A stretch of DNA of 64,000 bases from NCBI RefSeq assembly GCF_051014445.1, contig NC_135141.1:9858001-9922000 (forward strand), given 5' to 3'. The translations under genes and the position numbers were made by a program. The first letter of the stretch is position 1; each line of letters starts with the position of its first letter. This DNA comes from Colletes latitarsis. Its lineage: Eukaryota > Arthropoda > Insecta > Hymenoptera > Colletidae. The notes below the pieces were generated by a model that was given only the letters and a program-made list of their open reading frames with translations, searched no databases and had not been told where the DNA came from. Positions 1 to 13,650 of the stretch are shown here, piece after piece.

Positions 1-3000
1 AGATGAGGACAAATGGCAGACATAACCCAGACCTAACCGGTGTTATCCTCTGAAATATAAATCGAAACCAGGCTTAATTGACTGTTTCTGTGTGGTACCA
101 CATTACTGCGTGATGCAAACCAGTAAAACCCTAGGATCTGGCCAACAGGTATGCGAATAATGCGAACGTATGAGCCAGATGAGGGCAATTCCCAGACATA
201 ACCCAGACCTAACCGGTGTTGTCCTCTAGAATATTGATCCAGGCCAAGTTTAATTGACGGTTTCAGTGTGGTACCACATTACTACGTGATCCAAACTAGA
301 AAAAGCCCAGGATCTGGCCAACAGGTATGCGAATGATGCGAACGTATGAGCCAGATGAGGGCAAATCCCAGACATAACCCAGACCTAACCTGTGTTATCC
401 CCTAAAATATTGATCCAATCCAAGTTTAATTGACTGTTTCAGTGTGGTAGCACATTACTACGTGATCCAAACCAGTAAAACCTTAGGATCTGGCCAACAA
501 GTATGCGATAAATGCGAAAGTATGAGCCAGATGATTGCACATACCAGACCTAACACAAACCTAACCGTTGTTATCCTCTTAAATATTGTTCGAATCCAGG
601 TTGAATTGACTGTTTCAGTGTGGTACCACATTTACTACGTGATGCAAACCAGTAAAACCCTAGGATCTGGCCAACAAGTATGCGAAAGATGCGATAGTAT
701 GAGCCAGATGAGGGCTAATCCCGGATATAAGACAGACCTAAACTGCGTTATCCTCTAAAATATTGATCCAATCCAAGTTTAATTCACTGTTTCAGTGTGC
801 TAGCACATTACTATGTGACCCAAACTAGAAAAACCCCAGGATCTGGCCAACAGGTATGCGAATAATGCGAACGTATGAGCCAGATGAGGGCTATTCCCAG
901 ACATAACCCAGACCTAACCGGTGTTATCCTCTAGAATATTGATCCAGTCCAAGTTTAATTGACGGTTTCAGTGTGGTACCACATTACTACGTGATCCAAA
1001 CTACAAAAAGCCCAGGATCTGGCCAACAGGTATGCGAATGATGCGAAAGTATGAGCCAGATGAGGGCAAATCCCAGACATAACCCAGACCTAACCGGTGT
1101 TATCCTCAAAAATAAACATCGAAACCAAGTTTAATTGACTGTTTCAGTGTGCTACGACATTACTGCGTGATCCAAACCAGAAGAATACCCAGGATCTGGC
1201 CAACAAGTATGCGAATAAAGCGAATGTATGAGCCAGATGAGGTCAAATCCCAGACATAACCCAGACCTAACCGGTGTTATCCTCTAAAATGTAAATCGAA
1301 ACCAGGCTTAATTGACTGTTTCAGTGTGGTACCACATTACTGCGTGATCCCAACCAGAAATAGCCCAGGAGCTGGCTAACAAGTATGCGAATAAAGCGAA
1401 TGTATGAGCCAGATGAGGTCAAATCCCAGACATAACCCAGACCTAACCGGTGTTATCCTCTAAAATATAAATCGAAACCAGGCTTAATTGACTGTTTCAG
1501 TGTGGTACCACATTACTGCGTGATCCCAACTAGAAATAGCCCAGGATCTGGCCAACTCGTATGCGAAAGATGCGAAAGTATGAGCCAGATGAGGGCAAAT
1601 CCCAGACATAACCGAGACCTAACCGGTGTTATCCTCTAGAATATTGATCCAATCCAAGTTTAATTGACGGTTTCAGTGTGGTACCACATTACTACGTGAT
1701 CCAAACTACAAAAAGCCCAGGATCTGGCCAACAGGTATGCGAATAAAGCGAATGTATGAGCCAGATGAGGTCAAATCCCAGACATAACCCAGACCTAACC
1801 GGTGTTATCCTCTAAAATATAAATCGAAACCAGGCTTAATTGACAGTTTCAGTGTGGTACCACATTACTACGTGATCCAAACCAGAAAAAGCCCAGCATC
1901 TGGCTAACAAGTATGCGAAAGATGCGATAGCATGAGCCAGATGATGGCATATCCCAGACATAACCCTGACCTAACCGGTGTTATCCTCTAAAATATAAAT
2001 CGAAACCAGGTTTAATTGACTGTCTCTGTGTGGTACCACATTACTGCGTGATCCCAACCAGAAATAGCCCAGGATCTGGCCAACTGGTATGCGAAAGATG
2101 CGAAAGTATGAGCCAGATGAGGGCAAATCCCAGACATAACCCAGACCTAACCGGTGTTATCCTCTAGAATATTGATCCAATCCAAGCTTAATTGACAGTT
2201 TCAGTGTGGTACCACATTACTACGTGATCCAAACTACAAAAAGCCCAGGATCTGGCCAACAGGTATGCGAATGATGCGAAAGTATGAGCCAGATGAGGGC
2301 AAATCCCAGACATAACCCAGACCTAACCGGTGTTATCCTCAAAAATAAACATCGAAACCAAGTTTAATTGACTGTTTCAGTGTGCTACGACATTACTGCG
2401 TGATCCAAACCAGAAGAATACCCAGGATCTGGCCAACAAGTATGCGAATAAAGCGAATGTATGAGCCAGATGAGGTCAAATCCCAGACATAACCCAGACC
2501 TAACCGGTGTTATCCTCTAAAATGTAAATCGAAACCAGGCTTAATTGACTGTTTCAGTGTGGTACCACATTACTGCGTGATCCCAACCAGAAATAGCCCA
2601 GGAGCTGGCTAACAAGTATGCGAATAAAGCGAATGTATGAGCCAGATGAGGTCAAATCCCAGACATAACCCAGACCTAACCGGTGTTATCCTCTAAAATA
2701 TAAATCGAAACCAGGCTTAATTGACTGTTTCAGTGTGGTACCACATTACTGCGTGATCCCAACTAGAAATAGCCCAGGATCTGGCCAACTCGTATGCGAA
2801 AGATGCGAAAGTATGAGCCAGATGAGGGCAAATCCCAGACATAACCGAGACCTAACCGGTGTTATCCTCTAGAATATTGATCCAATCCAAGTTTAATTGA
2901 CGGTTTCAGTGTGGTACCACATTACTACGTGATCCAAACTACAAAAAGCCCAGGATCTGGCCAACAGGTATGCGAATAAAGCGAATGTATGAGCCAGATG

Positions 3001-6000
3001 AGGTCAAATCCCAGACATAACCCAGACCTAACCGGTGTTATCCTCTAAAATATAAATCGAAACCAGGCTTAATTGACAGTTTCAGTGTGGTACCACATTA
3101 CTACGTGATCCAAACCAGAAAAAGCCCAGCATCTGGCTAACAAGTATGCGAAAGATGCGATAGCATGAGCCAGATGATGGCATATCCCAGACATAACCCT
3201 GACCTAACCGGTGTTATCCTCTAAAATATAAATCGAAACCAGGTTTAATTGACTGTCTCTGTGTGGTACCACATTACTGCGTGATCCCAACCAGAAATAG
3301 CCCAGGATCTGGCCAACTGGTATGCGAAAGATGCGAAAGTATGAGCCAGATGAGGGCAAATCCCAGACATAACCCAGACCTAACCGGTGTTATCCTCTAG
3401 AATATTGATCCAATCCAAGCTTAATTGACAGTTTCAGTGTGGTACCACATTACTACGTGATCCAAACCGGAAAATCCCAGGATCTGTCCAACAGGTATGC
3501 GAAATATGCGATAGTATGTGCCAGATGAGGGCAAATCCCAGACATAACCCTGACCTAACCGGTGTTATCCTCTAAAATGTACGTCGAAACCAGGTTTAAT
3601 TGACTGTTTCAGTGTGGTACGACATTACTGCGTGATACAAACCAGAAGAAAACCCAGGATCTGGCCATCAAGTATGCGAGTAATGCGAAAGTATGAGCCA
3701 GGTAATTGCAAATACCGGACCTAACACAAACCTAACCGTTGTTATCCTCTTAAATATTGTTCGAATCCAGGTTGAATTGACTGTTTCAGTGTGGTACCAC
3801 ATTTACTACGTGGTCCAAACTAGAAAAAGCCCAGGATCTGGCCAAAAAGTATGCGAAAAATGCGAAATTGTGAGCCAGATAAGGGCAAATCCCAGACATA
3901 ACCAAGACCTAACCGGTGTTATCCGCTAGAATATAGATCGAAACCTGGTTTAATTGACTGTTTCACTGTGGTACCATATTACTGCGAGATCCGAACCAGA
4001 ATACTCCAGGATCTGGCCAACAGGTATGCGAAAGATGCGAAAGTATGAGCCAGATGAGGGCAAATCCCAGACATAAGCCAGACCTAACCTGTGTTATCCC
4101 CTAAAATATTGATCCAATCCAAGTTTAATTGACTGTTTCAGTGTGGTAGCACATTACTACGTGATCCAAACTAGAAAAAGCCCAGGATCTGGCCAACAGG
4201 TATGCGAATGATGCGAAAGAATGAGCCAAATGAGGGCAAATCCCAGACATAACCCAAGCCTAAGCGCTGTTATCCTCTAAAATATAGATCGAATCCAGGT
4301 TTAGTGGACTGTTTCAGTGTGGTACCACATTTCTACGTGATACAAACCAGAAATAACCCAGGATCTGGCTATCAAGTATGCGAAAAAAGCGAATGTATGA
4401 GCCAGATGAGGGCAAATCCCAGACATAACCCTGACCTAACTGGTGTTATCCTCTAAAATATACATCGAAACCAGGTTTAATTGACTGTTTCAGTGTGCTA
4501 CGACATTACTGCGTGATCCAAACCAGAAGAATACCCAGGATCTGGCCAACAAGTATGCGACTAATGCGAAAGTATGAGCCAGATGATTGCAAATACCAGA
4601 CCTAACACAAACCTAACCGTTGTTATCCTCTAAAATATTGTTCGAATCCAGGTTGAATTGACTGTTTCAGTGTGGCACCACATTCCTACGTGATGCAAAC
4701 CAGTAAAACCCTAGGATCTGGCAAACAAGTATGCGATAAATGCGAAAGTATGTGCCAAATGAAGGCAAATCCCAGACATAACCCAAGCCTAAGCTGTGTT
4801 ATCCTCTAAGATATAGATCGAATCCAGGTTTAGTGGACTATTTCAGTGTGCTACGACATTACTGCGTGACCCAAACCAGAAGAAAACCCAGGATCTGGCT
4901 AACAAGTATCCGAAAGATGCGATAGTATGAGCCAGATGAGGGCAAATCCCAGACACAAGACAGACATAAACTGCGTTATCCTCTAAAATATTGATCCAAT
5001 CCAAGTTTAATTGACTGTTTCAGTGTGGTAGCACATTACTACGTGATCCAAACTACAAAAAGCCCAGGATCTGGCCAACAGGTATGCGAATGATGCCAAA
5101 GTATGAGCCAGATGAGGGCAAATCCCAGACATAACCCAGACCTAACCGGTGTTATCCTCTAAAATATAAATCGAAACCAGGCTTAATTGACTGTTTCAGT
5201 GTGGTACCACATTTCTACGTGGTACAAACCAGAAATAACCCAGGATCTGGCTAACAAGTATGCGAATAAAACGAATGTATGAGCCAGATGAGGTCAAATC
5301 CCAGACATAACCCAGACCTAACCGGTGTTATCCTCTAGAATATAGATCGAAAGCAGGTTTAATTGACAGTTTCAGTGTAGTACCACATTACTACGTGATC
5401 CAAACCAGAAAAAACCCAGCATCTGGCTAACAAGTATGCGAAAGATGTGATAGTATGAGCCAGATGAGGGCAAATCCCAGACATAAGCCAGACCTAACAT
5501 GTGTTATCCTGTCAAATATTGATCCAATCCAAGATTAATTGACTGTTTCAGTGTGGTAGCACATTACTGCGTGATCCAAACTAGAAAAAGCCCAGGATCT
5601 GGCCGACAGGTATGCGAATGATGCGAAAGTATGAGCCAGATGAGGGCAAATCCCAGACATAACTCAGACCTAACCGGTGTTATCCTCTAAAATATAGATC
5701 GAATCCAGGTTTAGTGGTCTGTTTCAGTGTGGTACCACATTACTGCATGACCCAAACCAGAAGAAAACCCAGGATCTGGCTAACAAGTATGCGAAAGATG
5801 CGATAGTATGAGCCAGATGAGGGCAAATCCCAGACATAAGCCAGACCTAAATTGCGTTATGCTCTAAAATATTGATCCAATCCAAGTTTAATTGACTGTT
5901 TCAGTGTGCTAGCACATTACTACGTGATCCAAGCTCGAAAAAGCCCAGGATCTGGCCAACAGGTATGCGAATGATGCGAACGTATGAGCCAGATGAGGGC

Positions 6001-9000
6001 AAATCCCAGACATAACCCAGACCTAACCGGTGTTATCCTCTAAAATATAGATCGAAAGCAGGTTTAATTGACAGTTTCAGTGTAGTACCACATTACTACG
6101 TGATCCAAACCAGAAAAAACCCAGCATCTGGCTAACAAGAATGCGAAAGATGCGATAGCATGAGACAAATTATGGCAAATCCCAGACATAACCCTGACCT
6201 AACCGGTGTTATCCTCTAAAATATAAATCGAAACCAGGTTTAATTGACTGTTTCTGTGTGGTACCACATTACTGCGTGATCCCAACCAGAAATAGCCCAG
6301 GATCTGGCCAACTGGTATGCGAAAGATGCGAAAGTATGTGCCAGATGAGGGCAAATCCCAGAAATAACCCAGACCTAACCGGTGTTATCCTCTAGAATAT
6401 AGATCGAAACCTGGTTTTATTGACTGTTTCACTGTGGTACCACATTACTGCGTGATCCGAACCAGAAAACCCCAGGATCTGGCCAACAGGTATGCGAAAG
6501 ATGCGAAAGTATGATCCAGATGAGGGCAAATCCCAGACATAAGCCAGACCTAACCTGTGTTATCCCCTAAAATATTGATCCAATCCAAGTTTAATTGACT
6601 GTTTCAGTGTGGTAGCACATTACTACGTCATCCAAACTAGAAAAAGCCCAAGATCTGGCCAACAGGTATGCGAATGATGCGAAAGTATGAGCCAAATGAG
6701 GGCAAATCCCAGACATTACCCAAGACTAAGCGCTGTTATCCTCTAAAATATAGATCGAATCCAGGTTTAGTGGTCTGTTTCAGTGTGGTACCACATTTCT
6801 ACGTGATCCAAACCAGAAAAATCCCAGGATCTGGCTAACAAGTATGCGAAAGATGTGATAGTATGAGCCAGATGAGGGCAAACCCCAGACATAACCCTGA
6901 CCTAACCGGTGTTATCCTCAAAAATATGCATCGAAACCAGGTTTAATTGACTGTTTCAGTGTGCTACGACATTACTGCGTGATCCAAACCAGAAGAATAC
7001 CCAGGATCTGGCCAACAAGTATGCGACTAATGCGAAAGTATGAGCCAGATGATTGCAAATACCAGACCTAACACAAACCTAACCGTTGTTATCCTCTAAA
7101 ATATTGTTCGAATCCAGGTTCAATTGACTGTTTCAGTGTGGCACCACATTACTACGTGATGCAAACCAGTAAAACCCTAGGATCTGGCCAACAAGTATGC
7201 GATAAATGCGAAAGTATGAGCCAGATGATTGCACATACCAGACCTAACGCAAACCTAACCGTTGTTATCCTCTTAAATATTGTTCGAATCCAGGTTGAAT
7301 TGACTGTTTCAGTGTGGTACCACATTACTACGTGATCCAAACCAGTAAAACCTTAGGATCCGGCCAACAAGTATGCGATAAATGCGAAAGTATGAGACAG
7401 ATGATTGCACATACCAGACCTAACACAAACATAACCGTTGTTATCCTCTTAAATATTGTTCGAATCCAGGTTGAATTGACTGTTTCAGTGTGGTACCAGA
7501 TTTACTACGTGATCCAAACTAGAAGAAGCCCAGGATCTGGCCAACAAGTATGCGAAAAATGCGAAATTGTGAGCCAGATAAGGGCAAATCCCAGACATAT
7601 CCAAGTCCTAACCGGTGTTATCCTCTAGAATATAGATCGAAACCTGGTTTAATTGACTGTTTCACTGTGGTACCACATTACTGCGTGATCCGAACCAGAA
7701 AACCCCAGGATCTGGCCAACAGGTATGCGAAAGATGCGAAAGTATGATCCAGATGAGGGCAAATCCCAGACATAGCCCAAGCCTAAGCGCTGTTATCCTC
7801 TAAAATATAAATCGAAACCAGGCTTCATTGACTGTTTCAGTGTGGTACCACATTACTGCGTGATCCAAACCAGAAGAATACCCAGGATCTGGCCAACATG
7901 TATGGCATTAATGCGAAAGTAGGAGCCAGATGAGGGCAAACCCCAGACATAAGCCAGACCTAACCTGTGTTATCCTCTCATATATTGATCCAATCCCAGT
8001 TTAATTGACTGTTTCAGTGTGGTAGCACATTACTGCGTGATCCCAACCAGAAATAGCCCAGGATCTGGCCAACAGTTATGCGAAAGATGCGAAAGTATGA
8101 GCCAGATGAGTGCAAATCCCAGACATAACCCAGACCTAACCGGTGTTTTCCTCTAAAATATAGATCGAATCCAGGTTTAGTGGACTGTTTCAGTGTGGTA
8201 CCACATTTCTACGCGATACAAACCAGAAATAACCCAGGATCTGGCCAACAGGTATGCGAAGGATGCGATAGTATGAGCCAGATGATGGCAAATCCCAGAC
8301 ATAACCCTCACCTAACCGGTGTTACCCTCTAAAATATAAATCGAAACCAGGCTTCATTGACTGTTTCAGTGTGGTACCACATTACTGCGTGATCCAAACC
8401 AGAAGAATACCCAGGATCTGGCCAACAAGTATGCGAATAAAGCGAATGTATGAGCCAGATGAGGTCAAATCCCAGACATAACCCAGACCTAACCGGTGTT
8501 ATCCTCTAAAATATAGATCGAATCCAGGTTTAGTGGTCTGTTTCAGTGTGGTACCACATTTCTACGTGATACAAACCAGAAATAACCCAGGATCTGGCCA
8601 ACAGGTATGCGAAAGATGTGATAGTATGAGCCAGATGAGGGCAAATCCCAGACATAAGCCAGACCTAACCTGTGTTATCCTCTCAAATATTGATCCAATC
8701 CAAGATTAATTGACTGTTTCAGTGTGGTAGCACATTACTGCGTGATCCAAACTAGAAAAAGCCCAGGATCTGGCCAACAGGTAAGCGAATGATGCGAAAG
8801 TATGAGCCAGATGAGGGCAAATCCCAGACATAACCCTGACCTCACCGGTGTTATCCTCTAAAATATAAATCGAAACCAGGCTTCATTGACTGCTTCAGTG
8901 TGGTACCACATTACTGCGTGATCCAAACCAGAAGAATACCCACGATCTGGCCAACATGTATGGCATTAATGCGAAAGTAGGAGCCAGATGAGGGCAAATC

Positions 9001-12000
9001 CCAGACATAACCCAGACCTAACCGGTGTTATCCTCAAAAATATGCATCGAAACCAGGCTTCATTGACTGTTTCAGTGTGGTACCACATTACTGCGTGATC
9101 CAAACCAGAAGAATACCCACGATCTGGCCAACATGTATGGCATTAAAGCGAAAGTAGGAGCCAGATGAGGGCAAATCCCAGACATAACCCAGACCTAACC
9201 GGTGTTATCCTCTAGAATATTGATCCAGTCCAAGTTTAATTGAGGGTTTCAGTGTGGTACCACATTACTACGTGATCCAAACTACAAAAAGCCCAGGATC
9301 TGGCCAACACGTATGCGATTAATGCGGAAGTATGAGCCAGATGAGGGTAAATCCCAGACATAACCCAGACCTAACCGGTGTTATCCTCTAGAATATTGAT
9401 CCAGTCCAAATTTAATTGACAGTTTCAGTGTGGTACCACATTACAACGTTATCCAAACAAGAAAATCCCAGGATCTGTCCAACAGGTATGCGAAAGATGC
9501 GATAGTATGAGCTAGATGAGGGCAAATACCAGACATAACCCTGACCTAACCGGTGTTATCCTCAAAAATATGCATCGAAACCAGGTTTAATTGACTGTTT
9601 CAGTGTGCTACGACATTACTGCGTGATCCAAACCAGAAGAATACCCAGGATCTGGCCAACAAGTATGCGAATAAAGCGAATGTATGAGCCAGATGAGGTC
9701 AAATCCCAGACATAACCCAGACCTAACCGGTGTTATCCTCTAAAATATAGATCGAATCCAGGTTTAGTGGTCTGTTTCAGTGTGGTACCACATTTCTACG
9801 TGATACAAACCAGAAATAACCCAGGATCTGGCCAACAGGTATGCGAAAGATGTGATAGTATGAGCCAGATGAGGGCAAATCCCAGACATAAGCCAGACCT
9901 AACCTGTGTTATCCTCTCAAATATTGATCCAATCCAAGATTAATTGACTGTTTCAGTGTGGTAGCACATTACTGCGTGATCCAAACTAGAAAAAGCCCAG
10001 GATCTGGCCAACAGGTAAGCGAATGATGCGAAAGTATGAGCCAGATGAGGGCAAATCCCAGACATAACCCAGACCTAACCGGCGTTTTCCTCTAAAATAT
10101 AGATCGAATCCAGGTTTAGTGGTCTGTTTCAGTGTGGTACCACATTTCTATGTGATCCAGACAAGAAAAAACCCAGGATCTGGCTAACAAGTATGCGAAA
10201 GATGTGATAGTATAAGCCAGATGAGGGCAAATCCCAGACATAAGCCTAACCTAACCTGTGTTATCCTCTCAAATATTGATCCAATCCAAGTTTAATTGAC
10301 TGTTTCAGGGTGGTAGCACATTACTGCGTGATCCAAACTAGAAAAAGCCCAGGATCTGCCAAACAGGTATGCGAATGATGCGAAAGTATGAGCCAAATGA
10401 AGGCAAATCCCAGACATAACCCAAGCCTAAGCGGTGTTATCCTCTATGATATAGATCGAATCCAGGTTTAGTGGACTGTTTCAGTGCGCTACGACATTAC
10501 TGCATGACCCAAACCAGAAGAAAACCCAGGATCTGGCTAACAAGTATGCGAAAGATGCGATAGTATGAGCCGGATGAGGGCAAATCCCAGACATAAGCCA
10601 GACCTAAACTGCGTTATCCTCTAAAATATTGATCCAATCCAAGTTTAATTGACTGTTTCAGTGTGCTAGCACATTACTACGTGATCCAAACTAGAAAAAG
10701 CCCAGGATCTGGCCAACAAGTATGCGAAAGATGCGATAGCATGAGCCAGATGATGGCATATCCCGGACATAACCCTGACCTAACCGGTGTTATCCTCTAA
10801 AATATAAATGGAAACCAGGTTTAATTGACTGTTTCTGTGTGGTACCACATTACTGCGTGATCCCAACCAGAAATAGCCCAGGATCTGGCCAACTGGTATG
10901 CGAAAGATGCGAAAGTATGAGCCAAATGAGGGCAAATCCCAGACATAACCCAGACCTAACCGGTGTTATCCTCTAGAATATTGATCCAATCCAAGTTTAA
11001 TTGACAGTTTCAGTGTGGTACCACATTACTACGTGATCCAAACCGGAAAATCCCAGGATCTGTCCAACAGGTATGCGAAATATGCGATAGTATGTGCCAG
11101 ATGAGGGCAAACCCCAGACATAACCCTGACCTAACCGGTGTTATCCTCTAAAATATACGTCGAAACCAGGTTTTATTGACTGTTTCAGTGTGGTACGACA
11201 TTACTGCGTGATCCAAACCAGAAGAAAACCCAGGATCTGGCCATCAAGTATGCGAGTTATGCGAAAGTATGAGCCAGATAATTGCAAATACCGGACCTAA
11301 CACAAACCTAACCGTTGTTATCCTCTTAAATATTGTTCGAATCCATGTTGAATTGACTGTTTCAGTGTGGTACCACATTACTACGTGATCCAAACCAGTA
11401 AAACCTTAGGATCTGGCCAACAAGTATGCGAAAGATGCGAAAGTATGATCCAGATGAGGGCAAATCCCAGACATAAGCCAGACCTAACCTGTGCTATCCC
11501 CTAAAATATTGATCCAATCCAAGTTTAATTGACTGTTTCAGTGTGGTAGCACATTACTACGTCATCCAAACTAGAAAAAGACCAAGATATGGCAAACAGT
11601 TATGCGAAAGATGCGAAAGTATGAGCCAGATGAGGGCAAATCCCAGACATAACCCAGACCTAACCGGTGTTATCCTCTAAAATATAGATCGAATCCAGGT
11701 TTAGTGGTCTGTTTCAGTGTGGTACCACATTTCTACGTGATCCAAACCAGAAATAACCCAGGATCTGGCCAACAACTATGCGAAGAATGCGAAATTATGA
11801 GCCAGATGTGGGCAAATCCCAGACATAAGCCAGACCTAACCTGCGTTATCCTCTAAAATATTGATCCAATCCAAGTTTAATTGACAGTGTCAGTGTGCTA
11901 GCACATTACTACGAGATCCATACTAGAAAAAGCCCAGGATCTGGCCAACAGGTATGCGAATGATGCGAACGTATGAGCCAGATGAGGGCAAATCCCAGAC

Positions 12001-13650
12001 ATAAGCCAGACCTAACCTGTGTTATCCCCCAAAAAAAATAAAGATCCAATCCAAGTTTAATTGACTGTTTCAGTGTGGTAGCACATTACTACGTCATCCA
12101 AACTAGAAAAAGCCCAAGATCTGGCCAACAGGTATGCGAATGATGCGAAAGTATTAGCCAAATGAGGGCAAATCCCAGACATAAGCCAGACCTAACCTGT
12201 TTTATCCTCTAGAATATTGATCCAATCCAAGTTTAATTGACTGTTTCAGTGTGGTACGACATTACTGCGTGATCCAAACCAGAAGAAAACCCAGGATCTG
12301 GCCATCAAGTATGCGATTAATGCGAAAGTATGAGCCAGATAATTGCAAATACCAGACCTAACCCTGACCTAACCGGTGTTATCCTCTAAAATATAAATCG
12401 AAACCAGGCTTCATTGACTGTTTCAGTGTGGTACCACATTACTGCGTGATCCAAACCAGAAGAATACCCAGGATCTGGCCAACATGTATGCCATTAATGC
12501 GGAAGTATGAGCCAGATGAGGGCAAATCCCAGACATAACCCAGACCTAACCGGTGTTATCCTCTAGAATATTGATCCAGTCCAAGTTTAATTAACAGTTT
12601 CAGTGTGGTACCACATTACTACGTTATGCAAACCAGAAAATCCCAGGATCTGTCCAACAGGTATGCGAAAGATGCGATAGTATGAGCCAGATGAGGGCAA
12701 ATCCCAGACATAACCCTGACCTAACCGGTGTTATCCTCAAAAATAAACATCGAAACCAGGTTTAATTGACTGTTTCAGTGTGCTACGACATTACTGCGTG
12801 ATCCAAACCAGAAGAATACCGAGGATCTGGCCAACAAGTATGCGAAAGATGCGATAGTATGAGCCAGATGAGGGCAAATCCCGGACATAAGACAGACCTA
12901 ACCTGTGTTATCCTCTCAAATATTGATCCAATCCAAGTTTAATTGACTGTTTCAGTGTGGTAGCACATTACTGCGTGATCCAAACTAGAAAAAGCCCAGG
13001 ATCTGGCAAACAGGTATGCGAATGATGCGAAAGTATGAGCCAAATGAAGGCAAATCCCAGACATAACCCAAGCCTAAGCGGTGTTATTCTCTATGATATA
13101 GATCGAATCCAGGTTTAGTGGACTGTTTCAGTGCGCTACGACATTACTGCTTGACCCAAACCAGAAGAAAACCCAGGATCTGGCCATCAAGTATGCGATT
13201 AACGCGAAAGTATGAGCCAGATAATTACAAATACCAGACCTAACACAAACCTAACCTTTGTTATCCTCTTAAATATTGTTCGAATCCAGGATGAATTGAC
13301 TGTTTCAGTGTGGTACCACATTACTGCGTGATCCAAACCAGTAAAACCTTAGGATCTGGCCAACAAGTATGCGACAAATGCGAAAGTATGAGCCAGATGA
13401 TTGCACATACCAGACCTAACACAAACCTAACCGTTGTTATCCTCTTAAATATTGTTCGAATCCAGGTTGAATTGACTGTTTCAGTGTGGTACCACATTTA
13501 CTACGTGATCCAAACTAGAAAAAGCCCAGGATCTGGCCAACAAGTATGCGAAAAATGCGAAATTGTGAGCCAGATAAGGGCAAATCCCAGACATAACCAA
13601 GACCTAACCGGTGTTATCCTCTAGAATATAGATCGAAACCTGGTTTAATT
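1..13650 (+). repeat. 176-bp satellite array, family A (about 77 monomers)
   Basis: Head-to-tail tandem repeat. Taking the GTTTC motif as monomer position 1, it recurs at 84, 260, 436 and 612, a lag of 176 bp, and again at 13,655, giving a mean near 176.2 bp. Landmarks are a 12-bp palindrome TGTGGTACCACA at about position 8-19, a GGATCTGGCC block near 51-60, a doubled 9-bp ATGCGAAAn motif near 68-85, a doubled CCAGACCTAAC-type motif near 109-131, and an A+T-rich CTAAAATATTGAT segment near 143-155. Monomers differ by point changes, and runs of related variants alternate. Small open frames here (at most about 104 codons) are by-products of the repeat; 176 is not a multiple of three, so the frame shifts every monomer. 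No gene is seen. Confidence 0.97.
969..3466 (+). repeat. Tandem duplication of a seven-monomer (1,233 bp) higher-order unit
   Basis: The stretch 969-2,233 reappears at 2,202-3,466 with a lag of 1,233 bp, or seven monomers. Every line I compared between the copies matched, including rare variants such as the AAAAATAAACATC segment (about 1,110 and 2,343) and the GAGCTGGCTAAC variant (about 1,370 and 2,600). Upstream of 969 and downstream of 3,466 the two series diverge at once. Neighbouring monomers inside one copy differ at many sites, so this is a recent duplication of a heterogeneous seven-mer rather than homogenisation of single monomers. An assembly duplication is an alternative. Confidence 0.9.
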
